A stretch of 64,000 nucleotides of DNA from Pempheris klunzingeri (Eukaryota; Chordata; Actinopteri; Acropomatiformes; Pempheridae), in assembly GCF_042242105.1 (NCBI RefSeq), contig NC_092029.1, positions 10,967,885-11,031,884 on the forward strand. Direction: 5' to 3'. Position 1 is the first letter of the stretch. Every line of letters begins with the position of its first letter. The notes under the pieces are model-generated. The model was not told the DNA's origin. It saw nothing but the letters and a program-made list of their open reading frames with translations, and made no database searches. The translations under genes and the position numbers were made by a program. Shown in pieces: positions 38,301 through 51,200 of this stretch.

Positions 38301-41300
38301 ACCTTCTCATTCAATGCGTTTTCTTTATTTTCATGACTATTTACATTGTAGATTCTCACTGAAGGCATCAAAACTATGAATGAACACATGTGGAATTATG
38401 TACTTAACAAAAAAGTGTGAAATAACTGAAAACATGTCTTATATTCTAGTTTCTTCAAAGTAGCCACCCTTTGCTCTGATTGCTGCTTTGCACACTCTTG
38501 GCATTCTCTTGATGAGCTTCAAGAAGTAGTCACCTGAAATGGTTTTCACTTCACAGGTGTGCCTTGTCAGGGTTACTTAGTGGAATTGTGTCTTCAGTGA
38601 GAATCTACAATGTAAATAGTCATGAAAATAAAGAAAACGCATTGAATGAGAAGGTGTGTCCAAACTTTTGGCCTGTACTGTATGTCATGGGAAATCCATG
38701 ACATAACTGATAGCCTTTCTTTGTTTAACTCTCCTGGCCCACCTCTCGTAAAGGCTAAATCTCCAGTTTATTACACCAAATTTCTATTTTAAGTTTAAAC
38801 TTTTCAAGACCAAGATAAATAATTGTGATGACATCAGGGCATGTTATCCCAGACATGACACACAGATTAAAGGAAAATTCTGCATAAAATGTCTACTAAG
38901 GGTTCTCTAAAAGTCTACTGAAGGCCCAGGTTACTGTGAATGATGATCCACATCATTTTCATCAAACCATTCATTAACCAGTAGTTTTAAAATATTTTTA
39001 ATCTTAACCTCGTGTCTCTCTCTGTGTAGGCAGGATCGACAGCTCAGGACTGAAACTGTACTATACAGCCGAGCTCCGGCAGCATGATGTGGGCATACTG
39101 ACCACAGGTATACTACCACTGGAGCATCTGGAGTACAACATCCCTCCGAGAGCCGCTCAATTCCACACCTACGGCGTGTGTAATACCTCTGTCTTTTCTC
39201 AGGTCTGTGGTGGCTCAGTATGGATCTCAGCAGTGGTTTTCAGAGACTAGTTAAGAGGTCATATTTTTCTTTACAGCTGTGTTCCTTATAGCCTTTACTC
39301 TCCACCCTAGCTTGTCAATCCTGTGCCAGAGCTTCACGTGTTCGCTGTGCTGTTGCACACTCATCTGGCTGGGAAGAAAGTCAGAGTTGGCCACTACAGG
39401 TAAGAAAGAGTCAAATGAATGAAAAAAAAAGAATAAAAAAGACATAATTTGAAACACTAACAAATTGTTGGTAACTAAAAATGTTCAATAATGGGTTTGA
39501 GCTTTTACATTATTACAATGTTTTCTAATAAAGATAACGTTACTATTATGTCATACTTCTCGGTCTCTGTAGAAATGGACGGCAGATAGACTTCTTGGGC
39601 GTAGATGAAAACTACAACTTTGAGCTACAGGACATCATGAGTTTGGGAAACATCAAGACCATCAAGCAGGTAAGTACCCATTGCCTAAATGCCTATTTAT
39701 CATGTCCATACGTTACAGGGCATTTTTTATAATTATTGGGGCTGTTAAAAACTAAGGCATATTTACAGTTCTCTAATTTATGATACCACATTACTTGTCT
39801 CCCATGACAGGGTGATGAGATTGCAGTGGAGTGCACCTACAGCACCACCAGTCGCACCAAAGTCACTACGGTGGGTAAATACTGTATGACCATATGCCAT
39901 TAAACATACAGTATAATGAGCTTTAAATTAAAACAATTCTGCCCAAGAAAAGTCCTGAAACAACACACAAGTAAAATGAAGACTTATGATGAAATAAATG
40001 AGCCACAGTTTATGTATCTGACCAGAAAGATTGATGAAATATGTTATTGGTCACACTGTGAAGAATTATAACTGTAAACGTAATTAAGGTGGGCACGTTA
40101 ACATGAACACTTGTATCATTTAGTGCAGTCCAATGAAATAATGCAGAAAGTCTAATGTTGCTTCCTGTGTAACATAATACAGTATAATTTTTAGACTGGA
40201 CTCTTTACAAGCAACATAATGGTACTAGTCAATATACAACACACATATGAGAGGCAGGCGATCTACGCCTTGGCATATTCCCTTGGCTTCATACACTCTG
40301 TTTAAAATCCATTTATAAACAGAATCCCATGTTTTTAATGCCTGTCATGTTCCATATTTTCCTCTTTCAGATGGGACTAGGAACTACTGATGAGATGTGC
40401 CTGGCCTTCTTACTCTATTATCCTGCAAACAGCATCACCTCATGTGTTAGCCACCCAAATACATCGCTGAGCACAGTCTCCCAGTAAGACCCAGTGCAGT
40501 CCTTCACATAATGTTTCTGCTGAGACTGAAGCCAGCACCAGTGCTGCTTCACAAACTGCTTACAGGTTGCATGCATTATTTATATTTTGCATGCAGATGT
40601 ATCTTGATATGTTTTTTGAAGTAGCTCCATACTCATTTCTGACAGACTGTCTGTGGGGACCACAGCTTCAGACCAGGATGGGATTGCTGAGTATGAGAGA
40701 TTGTTGAAGACCCTTCCACAATTTCAGATGATCACAGATGAAGATGTAAGTACCAATAAGAATTATTTGATACCTCTAGTATAAAAAAGAAATTCATATT
40801 TTATATTTTCTAATTATTTCATAATTTATAGACAATTTGTAATGTTTTTTTGTTTTTTCTTCTAATAGATCTCAGATGCACTTTGGTGGCTATAAAATGT
40901 TAAATTCTAATACTAGTAATTGTTTGTAAGTTGTTGTATTTTTTTTTTGTCAGTTTGAAGTCTTCTCAATGCTTCTTCTTGTTCCCATTTCTTCTATTTT
41001 GTTCCTTTTATGTTTATGTAAAGCATTGTTGACTGCTGTTGACTGTTATTATTAATAATTCTTGACACACTTTTGCCTTTGTGCTGCTCTGCATGTGTCC
41101 ACCAAATCTAAGTTTGTGTCCTATACACAGTATAGAGAGTTTTATGTATTTAACTAATGGACACAAACACAAAGTCATTTAATCCTCTTCAAATGCATTA
41201 TGTGATATTTAAGTTGAAGCACGCTTTTCACTGTTTGCTTGATGCTTGCTTGTGTGATAAAAAAGTATCTGCACCCTCAAATCTGTGCAAGGATTTCTTT

Positions 41301-41546
41301 TTAATGTGCAAGATTAAGTTAGTTAACTAATGCTTTTTTTTTTCATTCATTTCATTTTTTTATTTTCATTTTTTTCTTTAGGGCAACTTTTCATTTTACA
41401 AGAATGGCCTGATCAGGGAGATGATGAAGACACCAGCTGTCACTTGTTCGACTAACAACGCGTCAAGCAGACCCAGCACTTCCTGGTTTGTGGACTCAGC
41501 AGGAATCATAATCATACTTTTGGTAGTCTGGATTCCAATACTGTAA
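35397..41546 (+). CDS. moxd2: DBH-like copper monooxygenase, best fit MOXD2
   Basis: Thirteen exons: 35397-35666, 35851-35997, 36969-37121, 37332-37415, 37684-37839, 37962-38064, 39030-39202, 39311-39399, 39573-39669, 39811-39870, 40371-40483, 40646-40745, 41382-41546; 569 residues, frame kept throughout. The family (DBH, PHM, MOXD1/2) hydroxylates a substrate with two copper ions, ascorbate and O2 in the secretory pathway; the MOXD2 substrate is unknown. Visible: signal peptide (about 1-21); DOMON domain (about 30-150, TTGWVGFGFSPNGGMKGSDIV); then the two copper-binding lobes. Expected ligands are all present: H230, H231 and H296 for one copper; H378, H380 and M453 for the other. The C-terminus ends in a hydrophobic segment (IIIILLVVWIPIL), suggesting membrane or GPI anchoring. 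Intron 6 carries a Tc1-type MITE. Human MOXD2 is a pseudogene (established); this copy looks intact. MOXD1-like is the alternative. Confidence 0.88.
38276..38680. mobile_element. Tc1/mariner-type MITE with 89-bp perfect inverted repeats
   Basis: A 405-bp element between TA dinucleotides (38274-38275 and 38681-38682), the Tc1 target duplication. The ends, 38276-38364 and 38592-38680, are exact reverse complements over 89 bp (outer end CAGTACAGGCCAAAAGTTTG). Minus strand 38519-38439 keeps the last 26 codons plus stop of a Tc1 transposase (RMPRVCKAAIRAKGGYFEET), so it is an internal-deletion derivative. It lies in intron 6 of the monooxygenase gene. Arm identity implies recent insertion or homogenisation. 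Confidence 0.93.
38439..38519 (-). pseudogene. Tc1-type transposase C-terminal remnant
   Basis: Twenty-seven codons including the stop, inside the MITE. The KGGYFEE motif is the usual C-terminal end of fish Tc1-like transposases. The catalytic DDE core and DNA-binding domains are absent, so the element cannot move itself. Confidence 0.85.
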
Positions 41547-42090
41547 TGTGGTCGTATGAGCGACAACTATAAAGGAAGGCGCAGCTGATAAAATCTCTGC
41601 TGTATTCAGTTAGATATATCCAATTTCACAAACAAGGTGTGTTTTTGTTTTCTCTGTCCGTGGCATATCTTATCTGTTTTTCAATCACAGGGACAATTGG
41701 GTGTTATATTAAGTATAATATTATATATATTGCTGTCTTACTTTAAATTCTGTTTCATCAAGTTCATACAGTTTTGAGGTAAATTAATTTCACCATATAT
41801 GATAAAAATGTTTACCTTAATACCTATAGCACTAGACTTTGAAACTAAAGTAGCTAAATGGAATTCAGCCATCATCGCTCAACTCTATATTATATTATAT
41901 ATTTGTCATTCTGTCTGTGCGTATGCTATGATTATGTATGTAATATACAACACTAACATGCTTTTCTCTGTTTGTCTACATTTATTGTGTTCATTTCATG
42001 CACTGTAAGCCTAACTGCTGCTTGTTAAATGTATATGATCATACAAAAGAGCCAATCATTTGATATCACTTAATAAAACGTAATCACTTA
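41547..42090 (+). other. moxd2: 3' UTR of the monooxygenase gene
   Basis: AT-rich non-coding run from the TAA stop to AATAAA at 42072-42077. Poly(A) would fall about 180 bases before the rps6kc1 start codon, so the two same-strand genes are very tightly spaced. Confidence 0.6.
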
Positions 42091-42269
42091 CTAAAATACT
42101 GTGTATACTGTATACTGTACAGCCCAAGTACCATATGAATCTGCTGTAGTTTCTCAGGTTTTCCTGAGGGAGGAGCTCTGACTTGTTTGCCTGCCTGTCA
42201 CTGTGCAGTCAGGGAATGAATGTGTACGGCTAGCCGGCTGGTAGCTTTGGCAATGTTGTCACTATCAGA
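42091..42269 (+). promoter_or_regulatory. rps6kc1: rps6kc1 promoter / 5' UTR interval
   Basis: Only about 180 bases separate the upstream poly(A) signal from the start codon at 42270. The segment is moderately GC-rich (CTAGCCGGCTGG) and without a TATA box. Transcription start is not determinable from sequence alone. Confidence 0.4.
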
Positions 42270-45200
42270 ATGATATCGCAGCGGGACAGAGGAGAACTGG
42301 CTCGGTTTTATACTGTCACAGATCCTAAAAAACACCAGAAAGGCTACACTGTGTACAAAGTCACCGCAAGGGTAAGTAAAGGGAGGATGGGCACACTGAC
42401 AACAAGGCTAATGCTAATGCTAGGTGTTGTTAGCTAGGTTAACCAACTAGCTGAGTAGCCTGAGCTGTGCTAACCAAGCTAATTTGATAGCAGTGGTAAC
42501 AGCTTGTGTGAACACCACAGATGTAGCTGACAGACACATTCATTTTATTTCAAACGACGTTTTGTAATCCCAGTGTATTGTTTAGTTGCTAAATTGCATT
42601 AGCAGTATTAGCCATGCTTATTGAATCCAACCTAAACGCTGTGTTAAACTGGTGTAGTTGGGTAGATGGCTAAGTAGCTAGCTTAGTTAATGTTAGATGT
42701 GGCGTTACGATTGACAAGCTTCAAGGAGATAATGTTAAGCATCTTTTAAGAAGAAAAATATCAGGCCAGGCTCTCAGAAATAATTACATAGCTGCTTCTT
42801 ATTGTTATGATATATTTTGAGGCAATTTTTCCCTGAGAAATTCCTTGAAATTAGTCATTAACGTCGTAGGGAACCTGGTTGTCAAGTCATACCTGCTGTT
42901 TAAGCTGAGATGGAGAAATGTCAAAGCCTGTGTTTATCTCCTGTTTACCTAAAAGGAGGTGGTGCTGTAAGAGAAAGTCAAAACTCACTTGCAGTATTGG
43001 AAAATCAGGCTTTAATTTGATGATTTAGAGAAGTAAGTCCTCTGATGATGAAATGAATATCCCATTATTCATCCACTCTTCTGTCAGACCTCCAGTTACC
43101 AGTGCCTGCAGTGATTTTTACACTTAAATGGACACACTCACAGTTTAGTAAGTTAGGACGGACAGGCTGAGTTTCTTCGTCTCCGCCTGCCTGCCATCCT
43201 ACTTATGAATGTTGGTGATGTCTCGTTCTTACACTCCAGACTCCCGTCATTCGCTATATAATGCAATCATTGTCACACTGAGAGCTGTGCTGCTGCTCAT
43301 ACTCGTGCCTGCCTCACAAGAAACCAGCTCTGACATCTTCTAGAAAGGAATAACTCACATGGCGTGTCCAAATCCTTGATTTCTGTCCTCCCTCTGCCAC
43401 ACAGATAATCTCCAGGAAGAACCCAGAGGATGTCCAAGAGGTAAGACATGTAGCGAGTATTTTCATATTCTGAGATTGTGTGTGAGCAAAGCGTTGAAAA
43501 CTTTCTTGAAAGACAGAAGTTTGACGCAAAAATTTTGAAAAAGGCTTTTTTTCCCTGCAGGTATGTAGTATGCAGGTTGTATGTCATCTCTGACATGTCG
43601 GCTGAGACCCTCCAATAGTAGTATAACACATTTCAAAATTTGCAGTTTTACAGTATTTGTTCATGAAGTATAAGCTGAAACTGACATGTGCGAGTTGTAT
43701 TTGGCTACCTGTTCCTTTTCCACCTAGTTACACATGAGATTTAATAAAGCATTTTTTCTGGCCAAAAATTCAGTTTTGGGAAACATCAGTAAAATTGTTA
43801 CACTCCGCTTTTGCACATGTTCATTCAGTTTGATTTTTTTTTTTCATGCCAAGCTTACTGTCTTCATGTCAAAACACAGACGGTGATGTTACTAGACACA
43901 GATTAAATATTATGGAATACCTCTCACAAAACAATTGTTTTGTCTTTTCAGAGGTTTTATAGAACATAAACTTATTCCCATTTCTCATAATGTATCATTG
44001 AACATGCAGTAAAAACACACAGTAATGCTGTCTTACATTGGACACACACTGAGGAATGCAGCCTAGCCGGGAACCAGTGCTAATGCAGCAGGCATGATGT
44101 CAATTACTGCATGTGTGTCTTAGAGACAGTGAAAGAGTTTTGCCTGGAGACGCACATACCTCCATTATTGAGCAATGCTCCTGTTTGGGAATGGTTCTCA
44201 GTCCAGGTTTTCCCACAGCTGCACGCCGGCCAGGCAAACCAGACTTGCGTCTCAACACTTGGTCATTATGTGTTGCTTTACCCCACAGAGTAAGGAACTA
44301 CCTTATCCAGTTGTGTGTATGAATGTTTTCAAGTTTTATCACACAACATGGAGGTGAGATGAGGAATTTAACTTGTCACACGAGTTCGATTGTTTCATGT
44401 GTTGTCATTGGAGCAATAGCTGACGTGAGTTTCACAGTGTTTGTAGGTGCTGTCGTTTAACCAGACCTGATGGATATTTTATTGATTGAGGTCTAAGTGA
44501 TAATGAGCTCAGGCAGTGTTTGGCAAACAGAACTGATATAATGCACTTGCTGAAGCTTCACACATATCAAACATTTTTCATACCCCAACTCATCTTTTTC
44601 CCTATCTTCATCCATCTCTCCCCTCTCCCTTTCTGTAGATAACAGTGTGGAAGAGATACAGTGATTTCCGAAAGCTTCATCAGAACCTCTGGCAGCTACA
44701 CAAGAATGCATGTAGCCAGTCAGAGCTGTTCCCTCCGTTTGCCAGGGCCAAAGTCTTCGGTGAGAAACTAACCCTGTTGACTGTTCTCCTCTTTAATTTT
44801 CTGGTCATCTTGTAATGTAATCTTTGTCTGTTAGTGTTAGCAATCAACTTTATAGTGACAGACTTGTGTTGTAGTACAAAACCATAAATCCTGGACCTTT
44901 GAACCACTGGAGATGTAGTGATGACTCTGCCCCCTTGAGGCAACTCAGTGTCAACTCAAGGCAATCTCACTCATATCTTTCTATGCACATGCAGGTCGTT
45001 TTGATGACTCCGTAATTGAGGAAAGAAGACAGTGCTCCGAGGATCTGCTACAGTTCTCTGCTAATATTCCTGTTCTCTACAGTAGTCAGCACATCCAAGA
45101 TTTCTTCAAGGTACTTAAACACGCACATGCTGAAACACAAACGTACTCCTAGACAGACTATGAACTGCATTGTTTTTAATTCTTTTAAAGGGAGGCGAGG

Positions 45201-48200
45201 TCCATGACGGCTCAGAGCTCATAGGACCAGCGGAGCCCTTTTCAGACTTCTTGGCAGACAGTTTATCAGACTGCAGCTCTGATGGTCAGTTTGCACACAA
45301 TAACTCTTCCTCATTGTCAGTCTGCTTCTTAATTTACAATGACTGTTAATTTCTCAGCGATATGTCCACATGTTTTTCAGTTCAAAGAGACATCAGTGGC
45401 GCAGATGATTTAACCATCACATCTGAGTATGGAGGTAAAGTTTGCTTATGCATCAAAACAACACTCCCTTACATCAGAGCTCTCTGAGAATTTAGTTTTT
45501 CAAGCATATGTAGACTTATTATGAAGCATGTATGTTTGTATCCATCTGTATTGACCCTAACATTGTTTTCCTCCCCAGGCCCGTCCAGTGACAGCGACCT
45601 GACCTCCCTGGCGGTGGATACAGACTCTTTGGCTGGGCTGGATGATGGCATGGCCTCAGGCCGCACCTCCCCAAACCAGCCACAGGGGGGAGCCACCCAC
45701 ATTAGCAGCAGCTGCAGCCCTCGCTTGTCCTCCCTGCATGACCGCCGCACCCCATCTCCTGCCCCAGCCCCTGCCTCCTCAGCCCCTAACCCAGAGGTCA
45801 GCTGGCCAGGCCGAGCGCCACTGTTCTCCGGCAGTCTGAAGAAAGACAGCGGTGGCAGCACTAAGGACGTAAAGTCAGACTACCTAGACAGAGCCAGTGA
45901 GCTCATCTGTTTGGCTGTACAGAAGGAGAGAGAGCAGGACTTCCAAGCAGCTTTTTCCTACTATCGCAGCGGAGTGGACCTGCTGCTTCAAGGAGTACAA
46001 GGTCAGTTTGGGAGAGAGCTGGGTCACTTTTCTTTTAGGTCAGTGTTCTCCACTTTAGTGCCATTTAAGACAAAAAAAAGAACAAAACGTGTTTTAGCTG
46101 ACCAATGTAAAGGCTTTCTTCAGGTTACCCAAAGTTAAAGAAAGGGGGGTGACACTTATTCATGAGGTACATGAGTCATGACCCAGACATCACTCACGTA
46201 GAACAGGAATCTTTACCTTCTTGAACGTGGGGACCAGCAGTCTAGCAGGAGAGTGGTCTTGCCGACTGGCATGGGTGGATTGGTGGGACATTGGATGGGT
46301 GGATGGGTGGTGTTGGGGTGGTCCGTGACCAGATATGTTTGGAGACATATAAAAATAAGCAGCTTGAATGATATGGATTTTCCACATTATTCTCCCTCAC
46401 TTGATGAAGTTGGTTAAAAATACGTTTGTTTAATTCTACTTCAAACGGAGCCGATTTGCTGGTTAGCAACATGCCTGTTGTGTAGAAACCGTCAGAACCA
46501 GTGCCAGCATCCATCGGGGAGAGGAAGGGACACAGCAGCTGGAAGTCGAACATACACAGACAGAGGAAAAGAAATGTGAAAATTCAAGCTTATTTAGATA
46601 TCATGTAAATTACAACTCCCCACTTAATTGGAAATTTGTGCAAATTCACAACTAATCCATCATATTGTTAACAAATCGATGATGATGATCGATACATTGC
46701 TCACTCTGACAGGTGGGTGGCACTGGGGGTGAAAGTGGATGAATGATTGGCTCTTGTCAGAGTCTGACAAGCGGCCCAGTTGTTGAAAACCACTGCCAAT
46801 GATCCTGACCTTGCACCCCACTTTTGTGGTTTGCTGGCTTGACACTTAATACTGCAGAGTTGAAAGTTTCTGTACTGGCATTTTGTTTAATGGCAAAACA
46901 CCATGTTATTACAAACTGCTTTGTAAAGGCAAAATTATTTCTCTCACTCACCCCTGTGCAGGTGAATCCAGTCCTACACGACGAGAGGCAGTGAAGAAGA
47001 AGACTGCAGAGTATCTGATGCGTGCAGAACAGATATCCAGTCAGCATCTGAGAAGCAACATGGGACAAGGGTCAACACAGACAGTGGTGAGTGGGAGGGA
47101 AATGTCATTGGCCCATATTCTGTCTATTATATTATGCAAATGTGCTTTATATGCATACATCCACCGGGATCTTCAAACCACTTGAGGCAGTATGTTGGAG
47201 TCCTTTCTAGTTTATTACAGATGAAAACATCTCAGCAAGTGTTGAAATGGTGATCTTTTTATAATGCACATTGGCGGTCATTGGCAAGATTTTTATATTA
47301 AGATTAAATCTTTTATGTTTTATATTCAGATTAAAACTGAAAACAATGCGATGATGTGAAAGGGAGAGCTTTTTAGTAATGAGCCTACATTCATCAGTTA
47401 AAGAAAACAGATATTTCCCTCAGGAGTTTAGAGGTTTTTTCATATTTTTCACTACGACACTGACTGTTGCTCTTTCTCACGTATTACTTGGGTCACATGT
47501 TGCAAGAGCTCATTGTACCTAATGAATGTGTCCAGATTTGAATGATAAAATTACACATTTGTTCTTTTGCCCAAGGCTTTGGGAGCACAGTGCTGCCCGT
47601 CCACCAGCAGAGGAGGCCAGCAGAGTCCATCTGAGGAGCTGCGAGCTTACAGGGTGCTTGGAGTCATAGATAAGGTCAGTTTGCCATTGGGAAATCTTGC
47701 AACTTGCAGCCACATCTTGTACATTTTCTTTAATGGTCTTTCATTTAAAATCTTAATGAACAATTTGTCTTTATTTTCTACCTACAGAGTAAGTGAAATA
47801 CACAAAAACGCAAAAATTGATTACCGTTAAATATATTTCATGTTATTCAATCTGTTGTCAGAAATGAAAATTAATCTGTAATCTCTGTCCTGACAAAATA
47901 ATTCCGCTTCGGTCCAGCAGCGACTCATTTAAAGATGGATTGTATCTATCTTAAAATTTCCCCTCCTTGTGTCCTTTCCTTCTTCGACCATCTCTCTTAT
48001 GTGAAGCAATAAAGTGTAATGGATTTACTGGATGATATGTTAAGGGCTGAGTCTGTGTGTATGTTTAGCGTCAGTTATGACTGCCACAAGGTCAGTTTAG
48101 GTTGCTGGTCCCCTCAACCAGCTGCCGGTGAAGCAACTTCACCACTCAGCCATGAAATGACTTGGCAAGCAGCTCAGAGAGCAGCACACAACACTGAATC

Positions 48201-51200
48201 AATGATGCTCGTCCTCCACACACACAAAACCCCAAGGAAAATGTTGACACTACACTAACATGTGTTACTCTACAGAAGTGCACGCAAAATCTACAATATG
48301 TCATAAACATAAACAGAGCAACAAAAAAAAACAACTATGCTTTTCAGAAATGGCCTTTCCTCTTATCTTTCTCCTCCTCCTCCTTCCTCCTTTCACTTTT
48401 AATGGGGACAGAGGGGACAGATGGAGAGAGCTCCTCACCCTACTGCCCCCCCTGCCCCTCCTCTCCACCTCCCCCCTTCCCTGATGTTTGTGTCTTAATT
48501 ATATTAGCGCCCTGGCTAGCACCGCCACTCTGTTTACTCACAGCTCCATTCATATCCATTTAGCCTGCACCTGTTTGGTCCCCGCCAGGGTCACATGGAG
48601 AGAACGCACCCACAAAACATACGCACACACTGCACTCGGCTACGCACAAACACAGACCGGCTCACACACGTGTGCCCAAGCTCTCCGCTCAGAGCAATAG
48701 AGCTGTCAGGGAGAAGGAGGGAGGAAATGAAGATATTAGGAAGAGCCAGAGGGAGAAAGGAAAGTTAAATGAGAGATGGCAGGACCTCCTTTGTTTTTTG
48801 TTGGAATATGGGTGCAGGTGGGAGGAAAGTAGGCTTTTAGAGATGCCCCTGCTAGCAATTACTGTCTGCTATGAAGCATTGCACGGCTCTGGAGTGATAT
48901 ATTTTTGAAGAAATGCATGTGCTCTGCAATTTAAAAATTTAGCAGCAAAGGAAAGAAATTTGCGCATCTGCTGTACTGTATAAGCACAACATACATTTTG
49001 TGTACGTGAGGTGTGAAAATTATTATTTTCAATAATCTGTCTGCTATTTTTTCTGTTATTGAAAAATGGCCATCGTATCCTCTTCAGATTGATTGTTTTG
49101 TTCAACCAGCAACCCAAAATCTAAACATACTTAATTTCTAATAGTTAAAAAAGCAGAAAATCTCCATATTAAAGAAAATGGAACCAATAAACGGTTGGTG
49201 TATTTGATAAATTATTTAAGCCTTAAACATTGAGATGATCAAAAAAATTTTATTTTACGTCAATTAAATATTGATTAATGAACTGATTGATTCATGTATA
49301 ATGTATTTTAAGAAATATGCGGTCATTTGCGACCTTTTACAGTGCTCTTCACCCTCTTTTGCTGTTACACCACAGACATCTATAGATTGCTTTTACCCGT
49401 TATTATGTGACTGGGACTTGGTTTGGTCAACACAGCAGGATCTGATGTGTTAATGCCAATTTTTCTAGTATCATTTAGGGACCTACATTTATCTTTCTGT
49501 GACCCTTATGCGTGCCCTGACCCAGTCACTGAAAAAACTACTCTGGAGGACATAACCACTACATCATCTTGGACTGTGTATGTCTGTTCATACCTGGCAA
49601 TTAATGGCACTCTTCCATCACAGGTTCTTTTGGTCATGGACAAGAGAACACAAGAGACGTTCATCCTGAAAGTAAGTGTAATATGTGTGTGTGTGTGTGT
49701 GTGTGCGTGCACCCCGCATCCTTGTCATCTTGACTGTAAGTGTTAGTGTGAAGTGTGCCAGAAGCCCCTGTGTGTGACCGGTGTAATTGATTCTAATGGG
49801 CCTGTCCCTGTCAGCTCCTCTGCTCTCAGGTGTGAGACGTGTGCCAGATGCCAACGCACAGCGCAGGCACAGATGACTACACACGTGCGCGCGCACACAC
49901 GCATACGTACACACTAGCAGCCAATGTGAACTTTACGTGTAGCGCTGATAGATTTGTGTTGCTCTGTTAAAGTCACGCGCTGTATGTGGCTTGATGAATC
50001 CAGTGACTTTGGGTTGCCATGGGGCATAGCTGGCACCTCTTTAATGGGAGGTTTCTCCTTTGCCACACAGCCTTCCTCACTTTTTTTTTTTTTTACACCT
50101 TATTTTTCACACAAACACTCGGCCACATTATTCTCCTCACACACCCTCCTTATTTGGGTTAATTTTCCCTTTTCTCTTCTTGTTTTCAAATGCACATTAT
50201 TTTTTCCTTGCTTACTTCACCTTGAATTACTCTCCTCCTTTTCCTCCCCCTTCTTATTGCAGGGACTGAGGAAGAGCAGTGACTGCGGGCGGACTAAGAG
50301 GACAATCATGCCTCACTCTGTGCCCCACATGGTGCAGCTAAGGAAGTTTATCGTCTCAGAAGACACAGTTTTCCTTTTGCTGCAGTATGCTGAAGGTAAG
50401 ACGCGCACACATCTCATGCTCAGCAGTTTCATCTTCCCTCTTTTGTCTTCTTTATCTCCAACTGTCTTTTCCCCTCCTTCACCCGATCCCTCTGCCTCTC
50501 CTCTCCCGCCCCTCTCTCTGCCCTTGTTCCAGACAGATGTTTGATAGAGATGGGTGTGTGTCACAGGTCATTATTCTGAATACCAGGTGGCGTCATGCTT
50601 CATTAGCTATGCCAACACCTGGGCCTCCTTACATCCCACTCACTCTAGGATGTGTGTGTAGCTCTTACTGTGTGGGTGAGTGCATACAATGAAAGGCAGC
50701 CATATTTTTAAATGCCCTGTAACCTATTCAATCTGGTGCACACTAAAACCACCCTGCGCTAATATTAGTGGACAATATTGAATATCATATGGGGCGGTTC
50801 AACATGATCTAATAAAGCTAATCAAATGCTAGAAAATGCTTAGTTTCACTACAGTCACGTCCCAGCTCTGCGATTCATAAAATCCAGGGTTTCTCCTTAT
50901 GTTTCTATAGTATGCTGTTAGCAGTTGATGGGTTGAATGAGGATAGACAGGCAGACGTAGACAGGCAGTGACCTGAGTGACATTGGACAAAACATGTGGA
51001 TGGTTTTACTTTCTAAGCCATCGAGCTGCCCCGCTATCATTATCATCATTGTGAACTCCCTATCCATTCTCATCACACACAACAGATGCTGGCTTCCAAT
51101 TGCTCACACTACAGCTGTGTGTGTATCTGCACGTCTGTGTGTGTAAGACAGAGGGAAGTCAAAATGCTAACATTACACTGGGAACCTAAAACACACACCC

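Noticed and set aside
45521..46138. 205-codon ORF on the plus strand
   Set aside because: It contains rps6kc1 exon 7 (45579-46001) and merely reads through the acceptor and donor into introns.
49954..50544. 196-codon ORF on the plus strand
   Set aside because: It is mostly pyrimidine-rich intron around rps6kc1 exon 11; only 50263-50395 codes, in that frame.
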